Source: Sphingomonadales bacterium (lineage in GTDB: Bacteria > Pseudomonadota > Alphaproteobacteria > Sphingomonadales > Sphingomonadaceae). Taken from it: a DNA stretch of 15,639 bases. Numbering within the stretch: the first letter of the stretch is position 1; every line of letters begins with the position of its first letter. Below, piece after piece: positions 7,270-13,302 of this stretch. A program made the position numbers and the translations under genes. The notes below the pieces were generated by a model. It was given only the letters and a program-made list of their open reading frames with translations. It was not told where the DNA came from and made no database searches. The stretch lies in the NCBI GenBank assembly GCA_025360285.1, contig JANYCM010000406.1:1-15639 (forward strand). Reading direction: 5' to 3'.

Positions 7270-7290
7270 CGACAACTATCGCTATTGTCG
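7270..7290 (-). repeat. Leader hairpin just downstream of the coxIV-like gene
   Basis: CGACAA (7270-7275) and TTGTCG (7285-7290) pair as a 6-base stem with a 9-base loop. It starts seven bases past the coxIV-like stop in the minus-strand transcript. The loop carries TCGCTA (7279-7284), complementary to the loop of the hairpin at 7241-7266. Confidence 0.45.
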
Positions 7291-7296
7291 CCCCAA

Positions 7297-7452
7297 TCAG
7301 GCGAACAGGATCGCCAACACGATCAACACCAGTGCGATCGCTGCAACCGCCCATTTGGTAGTCGTGATGAACCGGTCATAGGTTTCGTGATGGTCGGTCT
7401 TGCCCGTTCCCGGCCCGCTGACGTCATTCGCCATTATCTGTTCCGCTGACAT
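7297..7452 (-). CDS. aa3-type cytochrome c oxidase subunit IV (small subunit)
   Basis: This 51-residue protein matches the small, single-helix subunit IV found in alphaproteobacterial aa3 cytochrome c oxidases. It is polar at the N-terminus and contains the hallmark HHETYDRFI (21-29). The next block is TTTKWA, followed by one membrane helix (about 34-50, AVAAIALVLIVLAILF), and the chain ends directly after it. I translated it directly from the minus strand, as it is shorter than typical open-frame cutoffs. The start ATG at 7452 has GAGGGG upstream at a good distance. A second ATG at 7434 would also keep the motif. It lies 78 bases before pntAA on the same strand. The main oxidase subunits are not in the window, so this gene travels with the transhydrogenase operon instead. 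Confidence 0.82.
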   Translation of the reverse strand: MSAEQIMANDVSGPGTGKTDHHETYDRFITTTKWAVAAIALVLIVLAILFA

Positions 7453-7477
7453 GATGCTGCGCCCCTCGCGCGATTGC

Positions 7478-7505
7478 CTGATAGCAGATGCAGCAATGCT
7501 GTGAA
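7478..7505 (-). promoter_or_regulatory. Candidate promoter for the coxIV-pnt cluster
   Basis: On the minus strand TTCACA (7500-7505) and TATCAG (7478-7483) are separated by 16 bases and resemble -35 and -10 hexamers (five of six and four of six matches). Transcription would start near 7471, about 20 bases before the coxIV-like ATG. The -35 lies inside the dyad at 7487-7529. Resemblance only. Confidence 0.35.
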
Positions 7506-7529
7506 GATGTCACGCTGCATTGCGACATC
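7487..7529 (-). repeat. Long imperfect stem-loop between folP and the coxIV-like gene
   Basis: Three paired blocks nest around one centre. GATG (7487-7490) pairs with CATC (7526-7529), GCAATGC (7493-7499) with GCATTGC (7517-7523), and GTGA (7501-7504) with TCAC (7510-7513). The loop has five bases and there are small internal loops, giving 15 base pairs in all. It begins three bases after the folP stop, so it may end or protect that transcript. There is no T-run. It also covers the candidate -35 of the next gene, so an operator is equally possible. Confidence 0.5.
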
Positions 7530-7532
7530 ATC

Positions 7533-8483
7533 CTATGCGGCAGCGCGCCATACCGCCAGCGCCTGCACGGTTTCGGGCACATCATGCACGCGCACAATTT
7601 GCACGCCGCAGGCTGCTGCGTGAAGCGCCAGCGCCAGGCTGCCGGGCAGACGATCGCCCGGCGCCACACCGCCGGCCAGGCGGGCGATCAGTTGCTTGCG
7701 GCTCGCCCCCAGCAACAGCGGCACGCCCAGGCCGTGGAACAGCGTCAGGCCGCGCAGCAGGGCCAGATTATGATCGAGCCCCTTGCCAAAGCCGATGCCG
7801 GGGTCGGCAATGATGCGACCGCGATCGATGCCCGCCGCCACACAGGTGTCTATCCGCGCTGCCAGCCATTCATAAACATCGAGCAGCGCATCATCATAGG
7901 CCGGCGCCGCCTGCATCGTCGCCGGGTCACCCTGGGCGTGCATCAGCACCACCGGGCTGCCCCGCGCTGCCACCAGCGCCAGTGCCGCCGGATCATGACC
8001 CAGCGCCGACACATCATTGACCAGCGCCGCACCCGTGTCGATCGCATCGCCCATCACCGTCGCCTTGCGGGTATCAATGCTCCAGTTCAGCCCGGCGAGC
8101 CCGGGCAGGATGGCAGCAAGCCGGGCGCGTTCGGTGGCCAGATCGACCGCCGCTGCCCCCGGCCGCGTCGATTCGGCGCCGACATCGATGATGTCCGCGC
8201 CGGCCGCCGCCATGGCCTGTGCCGCCGAAACCGCAACCGCCGGCGCAGCATGACGACCACCATCCGAAAAGCTGTCCGGCGTGACGTTCAAGATGCCCAT
8301 CACGCCGGTGCGATCGGTGGGCAACCCGGCGACGCCAGGGCGCGACCGCGTGAGCGGTGCCAGAACCTCATCATCAAGGCTTTCGGCCGCAACGATGCGC
8401 CGCGCGCCGCCGCGCTCGATGACCTCCACCCGCGCAAAGCGCAACGGGCCACCGGCCAGCGGCAACCCGTCGCCGAGCGCCAC
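7533..8483 (-). CDS. folP: Dihydropteroate synthase
   Basis: The enzyme condenses a pterin pyrophosphate with p-aminobenzoate to make dihydropteroate in folate synthesis, and is the sulfonamide target. Counting from GTG 8483, the core begins near residue 57. It holds GILNVTPDSFSDGG (63-76) and DVGAESTRPGA (100-110), then in order SIDTRK, NDVSAL, DPGIGFGK, LLGASRK and RVHDV, which covers the pterin and pyrophosphate sites. The 56 residues before the core are an N-terminal extension of the kind seen in sphingomonad enzymes. The frame stays open upstream of 8483 and encodes RYYRP, which I recall as a typical N-terminus for these homologues. No ATG, GTG or TTG exists there, only ACG at 8501 or CTG at 8507. 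The true start may therefore be one of these, overlapping the end of the M13 peptidase gene. Confidence 0.92.
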   Translation of the reverse strand: MALGDGLPLAGGPLRFARVEVIERGGARRIVAAESLDDEVLAPLTRSRPGVAGLPTDRTGVMGILNVTPDSFSDGGRHAAPAVAVSAAQAMAAAGADIIDVGAESTRPGAAAVDLATERARLAAILPGLAGLNWSIDTRKATVMGDAIDTGAALVNDVSALGHDPAALALVAARGSPVVLMHAQGDPATMQAAPAYDDALLDVYEWLAARIDTCVAAGIDRGRIIADPGIGFGKGLDHNLALLRGLTLFHGLGVPLLLGASRKQLIARLAGGVAPGDRLPGSLALALHAAACGVQIVRVHDVPETVQALAVWRAAA

Positions 8484-8500
8484 CGGCCGGTAATAGCGCG

Positions 8501-10582
8501 TTACCAGACCTTCACCCGGTCGGCCGGCGCCAGATAATTGGCTTCACCCGGCTTGGCGCCAAAGGCGGCATACCAGGCATCGATGTTGCGCACGACATAG
8601 GGGCGATAATGGCCCGGGGTGTGCGGATCGGTGGTCAGGCCGCGCAGCAGCGCCGCATCCCGATACTTCTGCCGCCAGACCTGGGTGGCACCCAGGAAAA
8701 AGCGCTGATCACTGGTGAAACCACCCAGCACCGGCGGCTTCTTGCCATGCAGCGAGCGCTGATAGGCATCATAGGCGATGGTGATGCCGGCGAGATCGGC
8801 CATATTCTCGCCCAGTGTCAGTTCGCCATTCACATGCGTGCCCTTCAGCGGTTCATAGGCGGCATATTGCTTGACGACCTTGTCGGTCAGCGCCGTGAAG
8901 CGCTTTACATCCTCAGGGGTCCACCAGTCGGCAAGTTTGCCTTCCTTGTCGAACTTGCGGCCCTGATCGTCGAAATGGTGGCTGATTTCATGGCCGATGA
9001 CCATGCCGATGCCGCCATAATTCACCGCCGGATCGGCATTGGGATCAAAGAACGGCGGCTGCAAGATCGCCGCCGGGAAGACGATTTCGTTCCACAATGG
9101 GTTGGCATAGGCGTTCACCGTCATCGGCGTCATGCCCCATTCGCTGCGATCGATCGGCTTGCCGACCTTGTCGAGCTGCCGCTGATATTCATAACGCGCC
9201 GATCGCATGGCATTGCCCAGCGCATCGCCGCGGACAACATCAAGTGCCGAATAGTCGCGCCACTTGTCGGGATAACCGATCTTGGGGGTGAACGCCGCCA
9301 GCTTGGCGCGCGCCTGCACCTTGGTCGCCGGGTCCATCCAGGTCAGATTGGCGAGGCGGTTGTCCATCGCGCCGATGATGTTCTTGACCAGTTCATCGGC
9401 CTTGGCCTTGGCCGCCGGCGGGAAATATTTGGCGACATACAGCTTGCCAACGGCTTCGCCGAGCGCCGCCGACGTATTGTCCACCGCCCGCTTCCAGCGC
9501 GGCTGGATCTGCGGCTGGCCACTCAGCACCGTGCCGGTAAAGGCGAAATTGGCATCGACAAAGGCCTTGGACAGATAGGGCGCCGCCGCCGTCAACGTAT
9601 GGAATTGCAGATAGGCCTTCCAGGTATCCAGCGGCACGCTGTCGATCAGCTTGGCGGCGCCGACGATGGCGCTGGGGTTGGCGACAATCAGTTCCTTCTG
9701 CGCCGACAGGCCGGCGGCACTCAGCAGCGGGCCCCAATCGAGTCCCGGATAGGCGGCGGCGATGCCGCTGGCAGCAACGGGGTTATAAAGTTTTTCAACC
9801 TGGCGTTGTTCAACCTGGCTCCAATGCGCGGTGGCGATCTGCTTTTCCAGATCATAAACGGCCTGGGCCTTGGCGGCGGCATCGGAAATGCCGCCCAATG
9901 TCAGCATCTGCGCAATGAACGGCACATATTTGGCACGGACTTCGGCGAACTTGGGGTTCTTGTCATCGAGATAATAATCCCGATCAGGCAAACCCAGCCC
10001 GCCCTGGCCGACATAGGCAGCCATGACATTGGGATTCTTGAGATCAGGCTGGACGCCGACGCCAATCGGCGTGTCGATACCCGAACGGCTCGCATCACCG
10101 ATGAAGGCGGCAAGGCCGGCCTTGTCCTTGATGGCGGCAATGGCATCAAGCGCCGGCTTGACGGGCGCCGCGCCCTTCGCATCGATGGCGGCTTCGTCCA
10201 TGAAGCTGGCGTACCAATCGCCGACCTTCTGGGCCTCGCTGCCCTTGGGGGCAGTCATCGCGGCGGTGGCCGATGATTCGATGATGCTGCGGGTGCGCTC
10301 CTGGCTCAAATCCCGCAATTTGGTGAACATGCCATAGTTGGATTTGTCAGCCGGGATTTCGAGCTTGTCGATATAAGTGCCGTTGACGAACTTCACCCAG
10401 TCGGTGCCGGGCGTGACACTGCGGTCCATGCCGGCGACATCGAAACCAAAGGCGCCGATTTCCGGCTTGGCGGCGGCCGCGGCGATATGGGTCCTGGACG
10501 GCTTGGCCGCCACAGCGGCGGGCATGGCGAGTGCCAGCACCGAGGCGCCCAGAAGGAACGACGACGTGAATTTCATGAACAT
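8501..10582 (-). CDS. Exported M13-family zinc metallopeptidase (neprilysin/PepO-like)
   Basis: This is a 693-residue zinc endopeptidase of family M13, predicted to cut short peptides outside the cytoplasm. A signal peptide is visible (hydrophobic 6-22, AVAA near 26). The zinc site is HEISH (H531, E532, H535), with the third ligand E592 in GENMADLAG. NAYAN (490-494) is the substrate-backbone motif. The C-terminal family blocks HTPGHYRPYVVRN and the terminal KVW are present, so the protein is full length for the family (about 670-700). GGGGAG lies five bases before ATG 10582, so that start is preferred over the in-frame ATG at 10576. folP follows immediately on the same strand, and its frame may overlap the stop codon. 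The cellular substrate is unknown. Confidence 0.93.
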   Translation of the reverse strand: MFMKFTSSFLLGASVLALAMPAAVAAKPSRTHIAAAAAKPEIGAFGFDVAGMDRSVTPGTDWVKFVNGTYIDKLEIPADKSNYGMFTKLRDLSQERTRSIIESSATAAMTAPKGSEAQKVGDWYASFMDEAAIDAKGAAPVKPALDAIAAIKDKAGLAAFIGDASRSGIDTPIGVGVQPDLKNPNVMAAYVGQGGLGLPDRDYYLDDKNPKFAEVRAKYVPFIAQMLTLGGISDAAAKAQAVYDLEKQIATAHWSQVEQRQVEKLYNPVAASGIAAAYPGLDWGPLLSAAGLSAQKELIVANPSAIVGAAKLIDSVPLDTWKAYLQFHTLTAAAPYLSKAFVDANFAFTGTVLSGQPQIQPRWKRAVDNTSAALGEAVGKLYVAKYFPPAAKAKADELVKNIIGAMDNRLANLTWMDPATKVQARAKLAAFTPKIGYPDKWRDYSALDVVRGDALGNAMRSARYEYQRQLDKVGKPIDRSEWGMTPMTVNAYANPLWNEIVFPAAILQPPFFDPNADPAVNYGGIGMVIGHEISHHFDDQGRKFDKEGKLADWWTPEDVKRFTALTDKVVKQYAAYEPLKGTHVNGELTLGENMADLAGITIAYDAYQRSLHGKKPPVLGGFTSDQRFFLGATQVWRQKYRDAALLRGLTTDPHTPGHYRPYVVRNIDAWYAAFGAKPGEANYLAPADRVKVW

Positions 10583-10608
10583 GTAAACTCCCCAAGAGTC
10601 GGATGCGG

Positions 10609-10628
10609 CGTATTAGCCAATTAATACG
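10609..10628 (-). promoter_or_regulatory. Palindrome and candidate promoter upstream of the M13 peptidase gene
   Basis: CGTATTA (10609-10615) and TAATACG (10622-10628) form a perfect 7-base dyad with a 6-base spacer, 27 bases before the peptidase start. On the minus strand its second arm supplies a TAATAC -10-like hexamer (10610-10615). The best -35 candidate, TTCGTT, is poor. A GANTC site follows at 10596-10600. It could be an operator over the promoter. Confidence 0.4.
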
Positions 10629-10638
10629 GCCAACGAAA

Positions 10639-10653
10639 GCGGCATTTTGCCGC
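10639..10653 (-). terminator. Rho-independent terminator of ccrM
   Basis: On the minus strand, three bases after the ccrM stop codon, GCGGCA and TGCCGC pair as a perfect 6-base GC-rich stem around a three-base AAA loop. TTTCGTT follows at once. The position, compact loop and T-rich tail fit an intrinsic terminator, though the T-run is interrupted. Confidence 0.65.
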
Positions 10654-10656
10654 CGA

Positions 10657-11751
10657 TCACGCGGCGCCGACGCTGGCCCGATAAACCGCGCGTTTGGCAT
10701 CGATCGGGACCAGCTTGCCGGCTTCTTCGGTGTGCCAGAAGGTCCAGCCGTTGCAGCTCGGCAGGCCTTGCGCCGCGGCCCCCAATTGATGGATGGATCC
10801 GGTGCGCGCGCCCATGCTGATCGAACCATCGGCGCGGACTTCGGCCTGATGGCGGCGCTGCGGGTCGATCAGCCGGGTGCCCGGCCGCACCAGCCCCGAT
10901 TCGACCAGGGAACCAAAGGGGATGCGGGTTTCGCCGCGCTTGCCCTGGGTCACCGCCATGTCACCGCCGGATAATGGCAGCAGTCCGGCGATGCGCTTTT
11001 CGGCAACTGCGACATATTTCTCCTCACGCTCGATGCCGATCCAGCGCCGGCCGAGCAGCTTGGCGACGGCGCCGGTGGTGCCGGTGCCGAAGAACGGATC
11101 GACGATCAGATCGCCGGGTTCGGTGCAGGCGAGCAGCACGCGATAGAGCAACGCCTCGGGCTTTTGGGTCGGGTGCGCCTTGACGCCATCGGTCTTCAAG
11201 CGTTCGCCGCCAGTGCAGATCGGGATCAGCCAATCCGACCGCATCTGAAGCTCCTCATTCATCGCCTTCATGGCGTGATAGTTGAACTTGTACTTTGCCG
11301 TTTCGGACTTCGCCGCCCAGATCAGCGTTTCATGGGCGTTGGTGAAGCGCGTGCCCTTGAAATTGGGCATCGGATTGGCCTTGCGCCAGACAATGTCGTT
11401 CAAAATCCAGAAGCCGGCATCCTGGAGCGCGGCGCCGACGCGGAAGATGTTGTGATAGCTGCCGATCGTCCAGATAGCGCCATCGGGCTTCAATATGCGC
11501 CGCGCCGCTTTCAGCCATTCGCGGGTGAAGTCATCATAGGTCGCATAGCTGGCGAACTTGTCCCAATCGTCGTCAACCGCGGCGACCTTGCCGCCTTCGG
11601 GCCGGTGCAGATTATGCGCCAGTTGCAGATTATAGGGTGGATCGGCGAACACCAGATCGGCGCAGCCTTCCGGCAGGGCGTTCATCGCGGCGATGCAATC
11701 ACCCTTGATGATGCGGTTGCTCGGCACGGCGGTGGCGGGTTTCTGGCTCAT
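10657..11751 (-). CDS. ccrM: CcrM-type adenine-N6 DNA methyltransferase (GANTC-specific)
   Basis: CcrM methylates the adenine in GANTC and times cell-cycle genes in alphaproteobacteria. The order of motifs is that of the beta class. The catalytic DPPY (37-40, followed by NLQLAHNLHRPEGG) comes first, and the S-adenosylmethionine site DPFFGTGTTG (218-227) comes later. A C-terminal domain of roughly 90 residues (IPFGSLVESGLVRPGTRL ... SCNGWTFWH) is specific to CcrM and sets it apart from ordinary restriction-type methylases. With ATG 11751 the protein has 364 residues, close to Caulobacter CcrM (358). An in-frame ATG at 11763 would add MGDS. I prefer 11751 because GGGCG lies five bases before it. 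The promoter region is packed with the enzyme's own target sites, which suggests autoregulation by methylation. rnhB lies upstream on the same strand. Confidence 0.95.
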   Translation of the reverse strand: MSQKPATAVPSNRIIKGDCIAAMNALPEGCADLVFADPPYNLQLAHNLHRPEGGKVAAVDDDWDKFASYATYDDFTREWLKAARRILKPDGAIWTIGSYHNIFRVGAALQDAGFWILNDIVWRKANPMPNFKGTRFTNAHETLIWAAKSETAKYKFNYHAMKAMNEELQMRSDWLIPICTGGERLKTDGVKAHPTQKPEALLYRVLLACTEPGDLIVDPFFGTGTTGAVAKLLGRRWIGIEREEKYVAVAEKRIAGLLPLSGGDMAVTQGKRGETRIPFGSLVESGLVRPGTRLIDPQRRHQAEVRADGSISMGARTGSIHQLGAAAQGLPSCNGWTFWHTEEAGKLVPIDAKRAVYRASVGAA

Positions 11752-11752
11752 G

Positions 11753-11913
11753 GAATCGCCCATGAGTCATCGCCGAATCGCCGTCAATCCCGGCGTGAAT
11801 CTGCACAGAGTCAATGGTTTGTGACAAGTTGCCGACATTTGACTCAAAGACGCTAGGGATTGAGTCCCGCCCCCCGGCGACCCACCAGCACTGGCGTGTT
11901 GCCGAAAAGACTC
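11753..11913 (-). promoter_or_regulatory. Phased cluster of eight GANTC methylation sites in front of ccrM
   Basis: GANTC sites start at 11753, 11764, 11775, 11797, 11808, 11841, 11862 and 11909, filling the space between the rnhB stop and the ccrM start. The successive spacings are 11, 11, 22, 11, 33, 21 and 47 bases, so the first six share an exact 11-base register. Four sites carry the longer form GASTCAA. In three of these (11808, 11841, 11909) the minus strand reads TTGASTC, which resembles a -35 box in the direction of ccrM. No TTAA half-site of the CtrA type was seen here. The sites are certain; the regulatory role is inferred. Confidence 0.75.
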
Positions 11914-12511
11914 AATCGCCGGCTAACCGCGCCCGCACCGGCGCAAAGCTGCGCCGGTGGTGCGGTGTAACCCCCAGGTCGGCCAGCCCGCGCGCATGGT
12001 CCGCCGTGCCATAACCCTTGTTGCGTCCCCAGCCATAACCCGGCCATTCGGCATCCAGCGCCCGCATCAAGCGGTCCCGCGTCACCTTGGCGATGATCGA
12101 CGCCGCCGCGATCGACGCGCAGCGCGCATCCCCGCCGACTATCGCCGTCGCTGCATGATCCCAGCGCGGCAGGCGGTTGCCATCGACCAGCACATGATCG
12201 ACCGCACAGCCCAGCGCCGTCACCGCCCGCTCCATCGCCAACATCGTCGCCCAATGGATGTTGAAATCATCGATTTCCGCAACCGATGCCTGGCCAATGC
12301 CGATGCTGGCACAGGCGATCAGTTGACCGTGCAGCCGTTCGCGGGCCGCTTCGGTCAGCTTCTTGCTGTCATTCAGGCCAACGGGATAGCGACCGCGATC
12401 AAGAACCAAAGCGGCCGCGACCACCGGCCCGGCCCAGGGGCCCCGCCCCGCCTCATCGACCCCGACGATGGTGCCGGCAAACCTTGCTTCCCATTCGAAC
12501 CCGGCGATCAC
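11912..12511 (-). CDS. rnhB: Ribonuclease HII
   Basis: RNase HII cuts RNA in RNA-DNA hybrids and starts removal of single ribonucleotides from DNA. The 199-residue protein has the family signature GVDEAGRGPWAGPVVAAA (17-34). Its metal-binding acidic residues are D19, E20, D110 (LVDGNRLP) and D128, spaced as in E. coli. The later motif ASIIAKVTRD (137-146) and the tail GYGWGRNKGYGT...HRRSF are also typical. The start is GTG at 12511, overlapping the thiD stop by four bases (GTGA), which implies translational coupling. The stop codon itself overlaps the last GANTC site of the ccrM upstream cluster. No separate promoter is apparent, and the gene is probably read from the glmM-thiD transcript. 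Confidence 0.95.
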   Translation of the reverse strand: MIAGFEWEARFAGTIVGVDEAGRGPWAGPVVAAALVLDRGRYPVGLNDSKKLTEAARERLHGQLIACASIGIGQASVAEIDDFNIHWATMLAMERAVTALGCAVDHVLVDGNRLPRWDHAATAIVGGDARCASIAAASIIAKVTRDRLMRALDAEWPGYGWGRNKGYGTADHARGLADLGVTPHHRRSFAPVRARLAGD

Positions 12512-13302
12512 GGCAGCGGATAAAACCCCAAAGGCCCCTGCCCCCCGCCAAAGCCCGGCGCGCGCAGCAACCCCTGCACCACAAAGGCCCGCGCCTGCAC
12601 GACCGCCGCCTCCAGTGCCAGCCCCTGCCCCAATCCGCAGGCCAGCGCCGATGCCAAAGTGCAGCCCGTGCCATGGCTGTGCCGGGTCGCAATGCGGTCG
12701 GCCGTGAACGCCATATGCCCACCGCGCGTCACCAGCCAGTCGGTCAACCGGTCACCCGGCAGATGCCCGCCCTTGGCCAGCACCGCGCCACAGCCCTGCA
12801 ACAGCAATTCCTGCGCCGCCAGCAGCGCATCGGCCTCGTCCTCAATCTCGGTGCCGGTCAACGCCACCAATTCGGGCGTGTTCGGCGTCACCACCATGGC
12901 CAGCGGCAACAGGCGTTCGATCAGCGCCAGCGCCGCGTCATCATCGATCAGGCTGGCCCCGCCCTTGGCCACCATCACCGGATCGAGCACGATCGGCACC
13001 CTCACGCCGGCCAGCGCCTCGGCGACGGCCAGCACCGTTTCCGCCGAACCCAGCATGCCGATCTTGATGGCATCGACCCCGATATCATCGATACAGGCGC
13101 GCATCTGCGCCGCCACGATCGCCGCCGGAATGGCGTGGATTGCCGACACGCCCAGCGTGTTCTGCACCGTCACCGCGGTCACCGCCGTCATGGCATAGCC
13201 GCCAAGGCAGGTAACCGTCTTGATGTCAGCCTGGATGCCGGCCCCGCCGGAAGAGTCGGACCCGGCGATGATGAGGACGCGCGCCGGCGGCACAGCAAGC
13301 AC
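12508..13302 (-). CDS. thiD: Hydroxymethylpyrimidine / phosphomethylpyrimidine kinase
   Basis: ThiD phosphorylates hydroxymethylpyrimidine twice to give the pyrimidine diphosphate used in thiamine synthesis. This links loosely to the thiamine-dependent PdhA at the other end of the window. From GTG 13302 the protein has 264 residues, against 266 for E. coli ThiD. It starts with the ribokinase-fold signature AGSDSSGGAGIQADIKT (13-29). Near the C-terminus it has HGTGCTLASA, where GTGC (211-214) forms the anion hole. The open frame reaches a TTG at 13326 inside glmM, but that would add a glycine-rich stretch not typical of the family. The GTG at 13302 shares one base with the glmM stop (TAGTG), a common coupling arrangement. 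No other thi genes are adjacent. Confidence 0.93.
   Translation of the reverse strand: MLAVPPARVLIIAGSDSSGGAGIQADIKTVTCLGGYAMTAVTAVTVQNTLGVSAIHAIPAAIVAAQMRACIDDIGVDAIKIGMLGSAETVLAVAEALAGVRVPIVLDPVMVAKGGASLIDDDAALALIERLLPLAMVVTPNTPELVALTGTEIEDEADALLAAQELLLQGCGAVLAKGGHLPGDRLTDWLVTRGGHMAFTADRIATRHSHGTGCTLASALACGLGQGLALEAAVVQARAFVVQGLLRAPGFGGGQGPLGFYPLP

Noticed and set aside
7488..8537. Plus-strand open frame of 349 codons opposite folP
   Set aside because: Arg/Gln/His-rich translation with no family signal. All dihydropteroate synthase motifs are on the minus strand.
8609..10276. Long plus-strand open frame of 555 codons opposite the M13 peptidase gene
   Set aside because: It is the antisense shadow of a GC-rich gene. 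The translation has no recognisable domain, while the minus strand encodes a complete M13 enzyme with HEISH and its third zinc ligand.
11764..11911. CtrA-type TTAA-N7-TTAA site in front of ccrM
   Set aside because: I looked for it because Caulobacter ccrM is CtrA-controlled. No TTAA half-site is present in the region.
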